Assembly: GCF_024166365.1 (NCBI RefSeq)
Contig: NC_064827.1
Location: forward strand, 54,278,635 to 54,342,634
DNA length: 64,000 nt
Direction: 5' to 3'
Source: Elephas maximus indicus
Taxonomy: Eukaryota > Chordata > Mammalia > Proboscidea > Elephantidae
The notes under the pieces were generated by a model that saw only the letters and a program-made list of their open reading frames with translations, did no database searches and had not been told where the DNA came from. The translations under genes were made by a program, and so were the position numbers. The number at the start of each line of letters is the position of its first letter. The first letter of the stretch is position 1. Shown here one piece after another: positions 23,465 to 35,310 of the stretch.

Positions 23465-23589
23465 ATCTATAGTATTAGAATTCAGGATAATCTGTAAGGT
23501 GTGAGGGGTTTCTGTGGTCCTTGTTCAGTTTTGTTTTGTTTGTTTTTTAATCTGAGATGTGTTCAGTTAAACAAAATATTGTTCATACT

Positions 23590-23645
23590 ATAGACCTTAG
23601 GGTAGCTATGCATCAGAATCAACTCAACGGCAATGGGATGGGTGT
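23590..23645 (+). repeat. AfroSINE 3' fragment
   Basis: 'gtagctatgcatcagaatca' and 'aacggcaatgggatggg' are a worn SINE end; the body is missing. Confidence 0.5.
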
Positions 23646-24044
23646 GGGTGATATCCCTTAGGGTTTCGGCACTTTTAATAAAAAGTTGAATAAATGAATA
23701 AATAACCAACCCAGTATATCACCTGGGTAAAACTTCAATAAACGTTAGTTTCTTTCATTATGAGTAATAACACATTAATGCTTTGGGTACACCCTGATAA
23801 AGTTGTTATCCACATGGTTCATTTTTAACAAACACAGTACAGTGACCAAAAGAACTTTTGATATCCTCTACCTAACTTTCTTAAAAATGATGGGAGAAAT
23901 TCAAATATTTGAATCATAGCTACACTTATAAAAATGCTTTTCTCTTATTCACTGCCATCATATCCTCCTCTTCTTTTGGAGTATCACTCCTTGTCATCTT
24001 TTGACTTTGCTCTGACCTTTCCTCTCATTTCAGCATTCCTTTAT
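23646..24044. other. Unassigned intergenic stretch
   Basis: No gene, RNA or recognisable repeat seen. A small 92-codon frame from 23934 runs into the MaLR remnant and is not credible as a gene. Confidence 0.5.
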
Positions 24045-25225
24045 TTGGGCGTAAGGCACCAGGTGCTGAGAGGCCAAGGAACCAGGAAGCAGAAGTTGAA
24101 GAGACAAGGAACACAGGAAGCCGAGCTGCCTCAGTCTCAAAAGGTATGGCCTCAACCTCTGGAGTTTCAAAGGGTGGAGCCATGGCCTCTGATGTTTCTA
24201 AGGGTGGAGTGACCACTCAGATGGACTAGCAGAATGGTGCACCTAAAGCCGAAGGTGCAGAATTGCTGTCCAGTGGGCCTGGAAGGCAGAGCTGAAGCCC
24301 AGAGCTGAGGGGCCTCCACTCAGAATCTGGAGGCTATGGCCAATTCCTCAAGTCTGGAGCACAGGGCTGTTGTGTAAATTGTCTCAGAGAACGGAGGACT
24401 ATTTTCAAAGCCTTGAGGGCTAATGTAATGTGCTCTGCTGACTTGCTTGTTGCCTATTATCCCTTCTTTCCCTCCAGCTCCTCCCTTTTGTAGGGGAAAT
24501 GTCTAGCTGTGCCTGTTCCACCATTGTACTTTGGAAGCAGATAATTTTTATTTTAGATTTCACAGGTGAGGAAGAATTTTGGGATTTTGGACTTGGAGCT
24601 GATTTAAGACTTTTGCTATGGTATGATGGGGTGAGTATGTTTTACATTTGGCGAGGACATGAATTTTGGGGGGTCAAAGGGTGGAATGTCATAGATTGAA
24701 TTGTGTCCCCCAAAAATATATCTGTCAACTTGGCTAGGTCATGATTCTCAGTATTGTATGATTGTCTACCATTCTGTCACCTGATGTGATTTCCCTATGT
24801 GTTGTATATCCTATTACTATGATGTAATGAGATGGATCAGTGGCAGTTATATTAATGAGATTAAAAATATATATATATATATATTTTTTTTTTTACAAGA
24901 TTAGATCGTGTCTTAAGCCAATTTCCTCTGAAAAAGAGAGAAGCAAGCAGAGAGACGTGAGGACCTCATACCACCAAGAAAGCACTGCTGGGCATGGAAC
25001 ACATCCTTAAGACCTGAGTTTCCCACGCAGAGATGTTCCCAGACCAGGGGAGAATGGATGACAAAAACCTTCCTCCAGAGCCAAAAGAGAGAAAAAGACT
25101 TCCCCTGGAACAGGCATCCTGAATTCGGACTTCTAGCCTACTGGACTGTGAGAGAATAAATTTCTCTTTGTTAAAGCCATGTATTTGTGGTATTTATGCT
25201 ATAGCAGCACTAGATGACTAAGACA
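24045..25225 (+). mobile_element. Fossil MaLR (ERVL-MaLR) element: internal part plus 3' LTR
   Basis: An LTR of about 539 bp at 24687-25225 begins 'tgtcatagattgaattgtgt' and ends '...ctaagaca'. The sequence before it (24045-24686), ending 'gacatgaattttggggggtc', resembles the 3' internal part of MaLR elements. No left LTR is visible. The same LTR family occurs as a solo copy at 53107-53603. It is broken and noncoding, and old by its divergence from that copy. Confidence 0.75.
24866..24897. repeat. A-(TA)n-T low-complexity block inside the LTR
   Basis: A run of A, alternating TA, then about 12 T. It is nearly self-complementary and could form a hairpin. Confidence 0.6.
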
Positions 25226-25790
25226 CTTTATCACCCTGATCATAATAGCTGCTATCTAGCAAAACAGAAGCTCATGTATCCAGGAGTTCCAGAAGAGAAT
25301 GAATGTTGAAAGAAGGGAGAAAACAAACTTTACATTATAGGTTTCATGTTAATTAGCTAGGATATACATTGATTGATTCTTACATGGTTAATTCTTGTGA
25401 ATATTTCAAAGACCAATAAATCACAAAGCTTTCCCTTTTGATAGAGTGATGGTTGCCTGTTAACACTCCCAAGCTAAGACAGTTTTTCCTATTATTACTA
25501 AACTCAAAGGTCACTGCCTCTGTTAAGCCTTTACTGAATCCTCCAGGAAAAAAAAAAAATTATTTTTCTCTCTCCACTATTTCAACAATGTTTTTATATG
25601 TCTCCATTATAATTCTTATAATGTTTACTAGGAGTGTGAACTTTAAACTCTTGGAGGAATATTTCTCTTAGGTTCCTCAACAAATAGATGCTCATTATAA
25701 GTTTCTGTTCAATGAATGATGTGTGACTGTCCTTCCTACATTGAAACCAAACAAGTTTATTCGCTAATACTTGAATAAGCCTTGGCAATC
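25226..25790. other. Unassigned intergenic stretch
   Basis: No gene or clear repeat recognised; A/T-rich. Confidence 0.4.
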
Positions 25791-25799
25791 ATTGCCACC

Positions 25800-26040
25800 T
25801 CTGTATCTTTGCTCATGCCATTTATTCACTCCATCTAAAGTGCCTTCCTTCTAATCCTCCTATCAAAATTCAAGGCCCTCCTCTGCCTTGAAGCCCTTAC
25901 TTATCACCTTAACAAGCTGAATTCCTACAGCAATCTATTTATAGCATCATAGCGTTTATACTATTGATATTTATATTCAATTTATGTGCTATTATAGATC
26001 CTGTTTTATAGAAAGGTCACCCTGACCATCAGAACCATGA
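25800..26040 (+). mobile_element. L2 LINE 3' fragment
   Basis: 'cattcactccatctaaagtg'-like text, then 'caaggccctcctctgccttg', 'gaagcccttacttatcacc' and 'gatcctgttttatagaaag' are worn L2 3' landmarks. Confidence 0.5.
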
Positions 26041-26095
26041 CTGTAATATATAATAGGTCGGACAGGTGCACCTAATCAATTTAAACATAGATAAT

Positions 26096-27484
26096 AATCC
26101 CAACTGAGATGTTTCAATAAATGGATACAGCTCTGGAAATGCTCACTCATATATGCCAAGAAATTTAGAAGACAGCTACCTGAACAACCCACTGGAAGAG
26201 AACCATATTTATGCCTATCCTTGAGAAAGGTGATCCAACCAAATACCAAAATTATCTAACAATATCATTAATATCACATTAAAAAAAATGTTTGCTGAAG
26301 ATCATTCAAAAGTGGCTGTAGCAGTATATCAACAGGGAACTCACAGAAATTCAAGCCACATTCAGAAGAGGACATGGAACCAGGAATGTCACTGCTGATG
26401 TCAGACAGATCTTGGCTAAAAGAAGAGAATACCAGAAAGATATTTACCTGTGTTTTATTGACTATGAAAAGGCATTCGACCGTGTGGATCATAACAAATT
26501 ATGGGTAACATCCTGAAGACTTTCAGAACACTTAATTATGCTCATGAGGAACCTGTACATTGATCAAGAGGCAGTCATTCTAACAGAGCAAGGGGATACT
26601 GCATGGCTAAACGTCAGAAAAGGTGTACATCAAGGCTACATCCTTTCACTATACTTATTCAATCTGTATACTGAACAAATAACCCAAAAACCTGGACTAT
26701 ATGAAGAAGAATGCAGCATCAGGATTGGAGGAGGATTCATTAACAACCTGCATTATGCAAGAAGCACTTCAGTATGGATTACATCTCAACATAAAGAAAA
26801 GAAAAATCCTCACAACTGGACCAGTAAGCAACACCATGATAAATGGAGAAAAGACTGAAGTTGACAAGGATTTTATTTTACATGGATCCACAATCAACAC
26901 CCATGGAAGCAGCAGTCAAGATATCAAACAACACATTGCACTAAGCAAATCTGCTGCAAAAGACCTCTTTAAACTGTTAAAAAAGCAACGATGTCACCTT
27001 GAAGACTAGGGAGCACCTGCCCAAGCCATGGTGTTTTCAACAGCCTCATATGCATGCAAAAGCTTGACGATGAATAAGGAAGACCGAAGAAGAACTGACA
27101 TCTTTGAATTGTGGTGCTGGAGAAGAATATTGAATATACCATACATATCATGGACTGTCAAAAGAACAAACAAATCTATCTCAGAAGAAGTACAACCAGA
27201 ATACTCTTTAGAAGCCAGGATGGCAAGACTACGTCTCACATACTTTGGACATGTTATCAGGAGGGATGAGTCCCTGGAGAAGGACATCATGCTTGGTAAC
27301 GTAGAAGGTCAGCGAAAAAGAGGAAGACCCTCAATGAGATGGTTTGACACAGTGGCTGCAACAATGAACTCAAGCATGACAATGATTGTAAGGATGGCAC
27401 AGGACTGGGCAGTGTTTCGTTCTGTTATGCATGGGGTCACTATAAGTCGGAACTGTCTTGACGGCACCTAACAACAGCAACAAT
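26096..27484 (+). mobile_element. RTE LINE, 5'-truncated
   Basis: Begins in the reverse transcriptase ('tgagatgtttcaataaatgg') and runs to 'gacggcacctaacaacagca'. It encodes FIDYEKAFDRVDHNKLW near 26460, LMRNLYIDQEAVILTEQGDTAW near 26540, and an open 147-codon C-terminal stretch (27028-27471) with TYFGHVIRRDESLEKDIMLG and RGRPSMRWFDTVAATM. About 90 bp around the YADD region are missing near 26750, where 'caacctgcattatgcaag' jumps to 'aagcacttcagtatgg'. Inactive. Confidence 0.9.
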
Positions 27485-27589
27485 AATCCCTAGACTAGTT
27501 CCTTGAGCTCACAATTTAACAACTTAATAAGAAAAAAATTAATCTATAGAGCAATGATTCCCATATATGTATATCTAACACTGACCTCC

Positions 27590-28090
27590 CTAACATCCAG
27601 ATTCATGTATCTAACTGCTCCCTTGACATTTCCATTAGATGATTAATAAATATTAAATATAACACATCCAAAACAGATTTGTTGATGCCTCTACCTCCAA
27701 GCCACTTCAGTCTCATCTTCCCCATCTTAGGAAATGTACCACTATTCATACAAATCAAATTCACCAGGAAGTGCTGCCAATTCTACATTCAGATTTTATT
27801 CTGAATATTACCACTTCAATGGCTACCACTCCAGTCAAAGCCACCATCATCCCATCTACGCTACTGCAATGGTTTTCAAAATCATCTTCCCACTTTTACT
27901 CGGTTGTGCTACAATCCATTATCTCCATAGCCACCAGAGTATTATTTTTTTTAAATGTAGTTGATATCACGTCTACTAAAAACCCTCCAAATATTTTCCA
28001 CCATATTTGGAATAAAATCCAAATTCCTTACTATGGTTTACAAGACCCCACATAATCTGACCCCAACCTACTTCTACAACTGGAAAAAGT
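27590..28090 (+). mobile_element. Probable L2 fragment
   Basis: 'ctactgcaatggttttcaaa', 'tgctacaatccattatctcc', 'ggaataaaatccaaattcct' and 'ggtttacaagaccccacata' match a pattern common to old mammalian LINE (L2-type) copies. No frame is intact. Confidence 0.5.
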
Positions 28091-28196
28091 CACATCTTGA
28101 TTGAAGTTCAAGCTGAAAATCAGTTATCCATTTCACACTAGCATACTACTTTCTGTTTTACACCATTCGGCATGCCCTCTGACAGGAATAATACAG

Positions 28197-28240
28197 GTGT
28201 GAGCTGGAATCGAGTTGAAGGGAACAGTTTTTTTTTTTTA
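28197..28240 (+). repeat. AfroSINE 3' scrap
   Basis: 'gtgagctggaatcgagttga' followed by a T run; too short to be certain. Confidence 0.35.
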
Positions 28241-28464
28241 ACACCTATTTACTAATGTAATAACTAATAAAACATGACACACAATATTCACAAAACTAAA
28301 GGTGAGTATCATTTGACCATGCTGTTCAGTGGAGAGATTTTCCCAGGGGATTCAAGACATTTTAAAATGTGACATCCTGGAAAGAATTCTTATCTTTTTA
28401 TTGCAAATATTTCTGAAAAAATGTTATAAAGTTTAAACTATATAATAAACAGTCCAAATGTCTC

Positions 28465-29560
28465 ATGATTAATAAAATACATCCATTGAATCTGGAAGGC
28501 ATTGTGCTGACTGAAATTAGTCAGTCGCAAAAGGTCAAATATTGTATAAGACCACTATTATAAGAACTCAAGAAAAGGTTTAAACACAGAAGGAAATACT
28601 CTTTGATGGTTATGAGGGTGGGGAGGGAGGGAGAGGGGTATTCACTAACTAGATAGTAGATAAGAATTATCTCAGGTGCAGGGAAGTACAACAAACAAAA
28701 CAGGGGAAGTCAGCACAACTGGACTAAACCAAAAGCTAAGAAGTTTCCTGAATACAACCAAACACTTTAAGGGACAGAGTAGCAGGGGCAGGGGTCTGGG
28801 GACAATGGTTTTGGGGGACATCTAAGTCAATTGGCATAATAAAATCTATTAAGAAATTGTTTTGCATCCTATTTGGTAAGTGGCGAATGGGGTCTTAAAA
28901 GCTAGCGAACAGCCATCTAAGATAACATCAGTTGGTCCCAACCCACCTGGAGCAAAGGAGAAGGAAAAACACCAAAGACACAAGGAAAATATGAGCCCAA
29001 CAGACAGAAAGGGTCACAAAAACCAGAGACTCCATCAACCTGAAACCAGAAGAACTAGATGGTGGCCAGCTACCACCAATGATCTCCCTGACAGGTAACA
29101 CGACACAGAGTCCTTAATGGAGCAAGAGAAAAGTGGGGTGCAGAACTCAAATTCATCTAAAAAGACCAGACTTAATGGTCTGACTGAGACTGGAGGGTCC
29201 CCAGAAGACGTGGCCCCCAGACTCTCTGTTAACGCAGAATGGAAACCATTCCTGAAGCCAGCTCTTCAGACAAAGATTAGACTGGACCATAAGACATAAA
29301 ATGATACTCGTGAAGACAGTGCTTTTTACCTCAAGTATATACATGAGACTAAATGGGCAGCTCCTGTCCAGGGGCGACATAATGAAAAAAGGGACAGGAG
29401 CTGGTTGAATGGACACAGGAAATCCAGGATGGAAAAAGAGTGTGCTGTCACATTATAGGGGAGCAACTAGGGTCACATAACAATGTGTGTATAAATCTTT
29501 GTATAAGTAACTTGAACTGTAAACTTTCACTTAATACACAATAAAATAAATAAAATACAC
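28465..29560 (+). mobile_element. L1 3' end
   Basis: Starts in the last coding part ('ggcattgtgctgactgaaat') and runs through the 3' UTR: purine-rich 28615-28640, 'ccatctaagataacatcagt', 'aaagaccagacttaatggtc', and the terminal 'gtaaactttcacttaataca' with an A-rich tail. Similar ends lie at 32440-33046 and 52200-53705. Confidence 0.85.
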
Positions 29561-29569
29561 CCATGCATA

Positions 29570-30990
29570 AGTACAATTGGACTAGAAGTACTCAGATTTT
29601 GAAATATCAACAGGACTAGATGATTGGGTATCTCTCAAAGACATTAAAATGAAAATAGGTATATGTGTGGCAGAAGAGGCTATTTTATGTTTCCTTCTTT
29701 AGATGAAACAAGGCATATATCCAAGTATAAGAGCAAAAACATTTTAAAAATGATTTCAGAAGGAATTTGAGAGAAAAAAACACAACTAAATTGAGATTGG
29801 GAATAAATCTGTGGACTAAGAGATATGCCAATTAGATGAAGTAGAATAAATGGCATATAAATTAGTAGATTTTTTTAAATTTCAAAAATCTACTATTTCC
29901 ATATTAACTTCAAATTCTTTCAACTAGATTTCTTATGCAAAGCATATATAATTCTCCCAATTGTCTTTAATATCTAATTTAGAAAAATGTGCTCTTGTCA
30001 ATTTTTAGAGCTAAGGAAAAGAGAAGCTTTGATAAGATCCTGATTCAACAGAGAAATAACTTTTGATGCTAATAATGTCTCCCACTCACTTGAACTCCAG
30101 AGACCTGAAAGAAAACTTTCTTTGGATCTTATCTGCTATTCCATCCAATAACCTTTTTAGTTGCAGCATTTTTATGTGACTTATTGTTTTGAAAGTTTGA
30201 ACATCTAAATTTACCAAATAAACAAAATGACAAAGGATGGGGATTTTTCACATTACCAAGAGATTATTCTTTATTAATGCAGTATCCATAGCATTCCCTG
30301 ATACATTTTTCTAATATTAAATAAGTTTTTTTAATTTATAGAAAACTTTTCAGAGTTTAGCTCTTGAAGGAGTGACACGAGATAGACTCTATGGAAGCAA
30401 GAATATAATGATTAAAAAGCAGTGTCATTAAAAATTTTCTTAAACTTCCTTTAGAAAAAAAAGTTCTCCTATTTAAAAAGAAAAACGTTTTAATAGGCTG
30501 TTTACAACTCCAACAAGCGACTAATGAAAAATAAATTTTAATGGTCCCTTTGAAATTTAGTTTCCTATGCTGAACTATTTCAGGGTTTCAGTTGCTATTC
30601 CAGGGGGATGGGAAGAAAGGCAGAGGGTAAAAAGGAAAATTATCACAAGATTTGCCAGATTTAAGCTGTAAGTAATGAGGAGAAAGTTCTCAACAAATTT
30701 CTTTCACATGATGTTTCCCACAAAATTCTTTCATCAGTTTTTAGCTATGTCTGATGGGACTACTGATTCCCTGAGGAAATGTCAGATTGTATAAACTTCA
30801 GTAAAAGGAGTTTGGCTCTTCCTACAGCATTCTTTTCTACAATTTTTCACATTTCAATACCCATAAGGCCATGAAGAAGGATTCGTTAATACCATTTCTC
30901 TATATCCACACGCTAATTACCTCTAATCTTGTAACACCACTGTTTCTAAAACAACTAAGTTACGTATTCGCTCACATTTTCTAAGGTCTA
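29570..30990. other. Unassigned A/T-rich stretch
   Basis: No coding frame above background, no recognised repeat and no RNA gene. This is one of the few stretches of more than 1 kb without a clear mobile element. Confidence 0.5.
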
Positions 30991-30994
30991 TTCT

Positions 30995-31060
30995 GATGTT
31001 CTATAGGGTCGCCATGAGTCGGAATCGACTGGACGGCACTGGGTTCTTTTTTTTTTTTAT
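30995..31060 (+). repeat. AfroSINE 3' fragment
   Basis: 'ctatagggtcgccatgagtc' to 'gacggcactgggttc' plus a T run. It is very well preserved despite strong 5' truncation. Confidence 0.8.
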
Positions 31061-31888
31061 TATTCTGATGTGCAACTTTTATGAGAATTAAGGGATTGAA
31101 GTTTAACCCAAAGAAATTAGCTACCACCTGAATGAAAGAGGGAACTGTTTCTTTTTCTATGTTATTCATATTCATAAACAAATACGGGGGAAAGAGCAAT
31201 GATTAAATATGAGACACTATATATTAGTGACAACTCAAATTTATAGTAGTTACTTTGTAAAATTGATTCAGTTGATTAGAGAATACAAGTGTTAAAATGC
31301 ATGTATAATGTATCTGATTCACTTTTTAAAAAAGAAATTAAGACTTTGATGAACATAATGAACACTATTGGTATTAGTGAGAAAGGACTACTGAATATAA
31401 ATTTTATACATAAGATCCAAAAAATTTACTTTTCAAAGTATTTTGAAAGGTAGAATAAATCCATGGCTCAGTGTTGGGTTGGGATGGGTGATGAAATTAT
31501 TGAAGAATACTGTCAAGACTATACTTACAAGACAAACATAACATACATCATATTGATCATTATTCAAAATGAAATGTTGTTTTTATGACAAATAATTATT
31601 AGTTAAAACAAAGGCCAGCCTACCAAATGAGATTAAAATTCAGGACTATATGATTAAAACAAATTACAGCAGAGAATGAAGACAAATGGCAAAATAATTA
31701 TATGAAAGACACAAGACGAGATTAAAAGGAAGTCCTTCTGCTCTATATTTTTTAGCATCACTCTAAGATAGGGAATTCGGCAACCTTGTCCAACCAGCTA
31801 TGTTAAGTATAAAGATGAAATCATAGCTTCTGAGTGTAATGCTGTGAGAACATAGTGTGTGCAGAATTACACTCTTTCAATAGGTACA
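31061..31888. other. Unassigned A/T-rich stretch
   Basis: No gene or recognisable repeat seen. Confidence 0.45.
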
Positions 31889-32095
31889 AGGAGCCCTGGT
31901 GGCACAGTGTTAAGCGCTCAGCTGCTAACGGAAAGGTGGGTGGTCTGAACTCACCAGCTGCTCTGTGGGAGAAACATGTGGCAGTCTGCTTCTGTAAAGA
32001 TTCACGGCCTTGGAAACCCTATGGGGCAGTTCTGCTCTGTCCTATAGGGTCGCTATGAATCAAAATCAACTCGGCAGCAATGGGCTTGGTTCAGT
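31889..32095 (+). repeat. AfroSINE, long form
   Basis: Complete: 'ggagccctggtggcacagtg', the extra 'aacatgtggcagtctgcttc' segment, 'ggtcgctatgaatcaaaatc' and 'gcaatgggcttggttcag'. Confidence 0.95.
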
Positions 32096-32439
32096 TTTAG
32101 TTCAGTAGGTATATTATGTTGTTAGTATTTGCCCTGAATATCTCTTCTTAGTTTTAAATATATAAAATAGAGAATTTCCTATGATTTTTCTTTTACACTC
32201 TACAGGGCATAGTGATAAACCATAAACTATGGTTCTATGTACAGTTGTTACAGAAAACCTCTCCTGCTTTTTCTTTTGTGTGTACCATGCAGACAAGAGT
32301 TTATTTTATGATTTCACAGGAACACTTAAATTTCAAATTTTAATAAATATTGAATAAATATGCACTAATATTTATAATATTTTGGTTAAACTTCAGTCAA
32401 TAAAAAAAAGTCATGCTATGCTATACAAAGAGTGTTTTA

Positions 32440-33046
32440 TACGAAGAGTGTTTATAAAGAAACCACACAGAAGGAAAATATTAGCCCAAGAGACAAGAGG
32501 GCCACATGCACCAGAGACTCCATCAGCCTGAACCAGAAAAACTAGATGGTGCCCGGCTACCGCCAATGACCGCCCTGCCAGGTAATACAACAGAGAGTCC
32601 CTGAATGAGCAGGAGAAAAACGGGGTGCAGGACTCAAATTCACTTAAAAAGACCAGACTTAATTGTCTGACTGAGACTAGAGGAACCCCAGAAGACATGG
32701 CCCCCAAACTCTGTTAACCCAGAACTAAAACCATTCCCGAAGCCCACTCTTCGGATAAAGGTTAGACTGGACTACAAAACAAAATAATACTCATGAAGAA
32801 TGTGCATCTTAGTTCAAGTAGATACATGAGACTAAATGGGAAACTCCTGTCTGAGGCAGGATGAGAATGCAGAAAGGGATAGGAACTGTTTGAATGGACA
32901 CAGGAAACCCGGGTTGGAAAGGGGGAGTGTGCTGTCACATTATAGGGATTGCAACTAGGGTCACATAACAATAAATTTTTGTATGAGAAATTAACTCAAG
33001 CTATAAACTTTCACCTGAAGCACAATAAAAAATAAAAAAAGAAAGC
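32440..33046 (+). mobile_element. L1 3' end (3' UTR only)
   Basis: Matches 28970-29560 closely: 'agactccatcagcctgaacc', 'aaagaccagacttaattgtc', 'ggattgcaactagggtcaca', then 'ataaactttcacctgaagca' and an A-rich tail. Confidence 0.85.
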
Positions 33047-34071
33047 ACAGTCTCATTTTAATTCTTTTACTACAAACAATTCATTATATTTTAACAATAT
33101 TTAGTTTGTCAATGCATCAAAGAATAAATTGAAATATCATCAAGAAAAGAGAATTCAGATAATGGAAATAATATCTTCAAATTGTTGAAATAAAATAACT
33201 ATAAACTAGCTAAATTTCCTTTCAAGACTGAAGACAAAATAAAGGCCTTTTCAGACAAAGACCAAGAGAGTCATCACTCACACAACCTCAGTGAAAGAAC
33301 TATAAAAAAATAAAATTCAGGAAAAAGAAAATTCAACCTAGATGGAAGGACAAAAAAAAGAAAAAGAAAATAATAGTTGACAAAGAATTAATGAATACAT
33401 GAATAAATCTAAAAAAATCATTGCCCTTATGAAAAAAATTAAGCAATAAATTTGGAGAATTAAAAAGGTGGTGGAAATAAAATTCTAAAACCAATACCAT
33501 AGAAAATGATGAGAGAGGCTGGTCATCAGAGGTAACTGGTCTAAGACTCTTGTGTTGTTCAGAAGGACTGCAGCAGTGCTACTTAGATCTACACTTCTTT
33601 ATGTTAAGCAGTGTCTTTTAAAAATAAAAGATATGTAAAAATAACATACTGAATTTTTAAACCAGCCAAGGAAAAGAAAGGAAATAAAGAAAACTTTATC
33701 CATCCAATGTGCCATGAAAGTTGAAAAACAAAAAGAAGTGAATAAAAAACATAGTAGATAGAAAAAAACAAATAAGAAAAATAAATCTATTTGAACATAA
33801 GAGTATTACAGTAGATGTAATTGGTTAAACATACCAGTTAGAAGACAAAGATTGGGTTTTATTTAACCCTCCTCTATGCTATTTACTAGAAAAAAATGCC
33901 TTAAACTTGACAAAAGGAGGTTGAAAGTAATGGAATTAAAAAGAAGACATACTACATGAACACCAACCAAAAGAAAGCTATTGCTTAGAGTAGATAAAAA
34001 AGAACTTGATGAAAAAATCATCATAGGAGAAAGAGCAGAAAGAAACAACAATCATCAACCTACTCATATAA

Positions 34072-34205
34072 GCCAAAAACCCAATACCGTCGAGTCAGGG
34101 TAGAATCGCCCCACTGAGTTTCCAAGGAGCACCTGGTGGATTCGAACTGCCGACCTTTTGGTTAGCAGCGGTAGCACTTAACCACTATGGCACCAGCGTT
34201 TCTGT
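34072..34205 (-). repeat. AfroSINE
   Basis: 'caataccgtcgagtcagggt' to 'ctatggcaccagcgtttctg', with a short internal deletion at the left. It abuts the tRNA-Ala-like sequence. Confidence 0.9.
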
Positions 34206-34211
34206 CTAAAG

Positions 34212-34284
34212 CGGAAGTACTGGGCATCAAACCCAGGACCTCGCGCATGCTAAGCGCGCACTCTGCCGCTGGGCTATACCCCCG
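34212..34284 (-). tRNA. tRNA-Ala(AGC)-like sequence, probably a pseudogene
   Basis: The minus strand folds as a cloverleaf: acceptor GGGGGTA with TACTTCC (two G-U pairs), anticodon stem CGCGC/GCGCG around loop TTAGCAT (anticodon AGC, alanine), and T stem CTGGG/CCCAG. The A box (TAGCCCAGCGG) is sound. Against function, the T loop is TTTGATG instead of TTCAATC, which also damages the B box, the D stem has a mismatch, and the discriminator is G instead of A. No CCA or A-tail follows. It could be a decayed tRNA gene, a retrocopied tRNA, or the head of a tRNA-Ala SINE; no SINE body is visible. Confidence 0.65.
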
Positions 34285-34989
34285 GTATTCCTGTAAAACA
34301 GTTTTAAAATACAAGACAGAAATCTGAAATAAATGTGGAATATTTTAATGCATACCTCTCTCAAATTGATAAGCAAAGAAATAACAAAATAGAAAGTCTG
34401 AATTCTTCAGTTAATAAGACTGGTTAAAAATAACATACAATAAAATATACAGTATATGGGTTACAATACGTAAAATATATAATACATATAAAATTTTATA
34501 CCCAAAATTAGAGAATACATATTGACAAAATTGATCACTCTTTGGGCCACAAAGCAACTCTCAATGAATATCAAAAAATCAATATCATTCAACCACAATC
34601 TCTAGTCACAGTGTAATATAATTAAAAATCAGTATTGAAAAATATTTTATGTACGAACATTTTAAAACATGATTCTGAACCATTGATTTAAAAAAGTCAT
34701 GATGGAAATTACAAAACATTTAAACTTAATAACAATAAAATTACCATCAGAACTAGTTCCTTTAGAAGGAAATGCAAATACTTAAGTATATATATAAAAC
34801 AAAACAATAAAGATTGAAAAAAAACCTATAAAAATTGCTTCAGAAAATAGAAAGTTTTTCTCAAATTAACATTTTAATTCTAGTATAAAGTGTAACAAAA
34901 ACTACAAAGGAACAGTAGAAGAAAGGAAAAATTATAAGCCACTCTTCCACAAACATAGATACAAAAATCTTAAATAAAATACTTGTCAT

Positions 34990-35110
34990 GTGCTGTCGAG
35001 TCAGTTTTGTAGAACTGTCCCATAGGGTTTCCAAGGTGCAGCTGGGGGATTCGAACTGCCAATGTTTTGGTTAGCAGCCAAGCTCTTAACCACTGTGCCA
35101 CCAGCACTCC
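34990..35110 (-). repeat. AfroSINE
   Basis: 'gtgctgtcgagtcagttttg' to 'accactgtgccaccagcact', with part of the tail region deleted. Confidence 0.9.
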
Positions 35111-35153
35111 AAATAAAATTCTAGCAAATATAATTTAACAACGTGTAGAAATG

Positions 35154-35310
35154 AAAACCCTGGTGGCGTAGTGATTAAGTGCCACAGCTGCAAACCAAAG
35201 GGTTGGCAGTTCGAATCTACCAGGTGCTCCTTGGAAACTCCATGGAGCAGTTTTACTCTGTCCTGTAGGGTGGCTATGAGTTGGAATCAACTCAACGGCA
35301 ATGGGTTTAA
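35154..35310 (+). repeat. AfroSINE
   Basis: 'aaaaccctggtggcgtagtg' to 'actcaacggcaatgggttt'. It lies about 45 bp from the opposite-strand copy at 34990-35110, so the two could form a long hairpin in RNA. Confidence 0.93.

Larger units (their letters stand above)
19210..23480 (+). mobile_element. Old L1 (ORF2 3' part), split by an RTE
   Basis: 19210-19889 reads like the end of L1 ORF2 ('cctacttcaccccatacaca', 'aaagcttttagaagaaaaca', 'tgataccacacccacc'). It breaks at 'cataacctatgatcca' and resumes after the RTE at about 23065 with 'ggaatcctattcctaagtat', which is the next part of ORF2. A short RTE fragment (23332-23464) interrupts it again. All frames are broken. Confidence 0.8.

Noticed and set aside
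23934-24212. 92-codon frame with repeated EAEL/WPQPLEF text as a small gene
   Set aside because: It enters the internal region of the MaLR fossil; the apparent repeats come from that element.
27028-27471. Open frame of 147 codons (TYFGHVIRRDESLEKDIMLG) as a domesticated protein
   Set aside because: It is the C-terminal region of an RTE ORF in a 5'-truncated copy, with no promoter, conserved ends or sign of selection visible.
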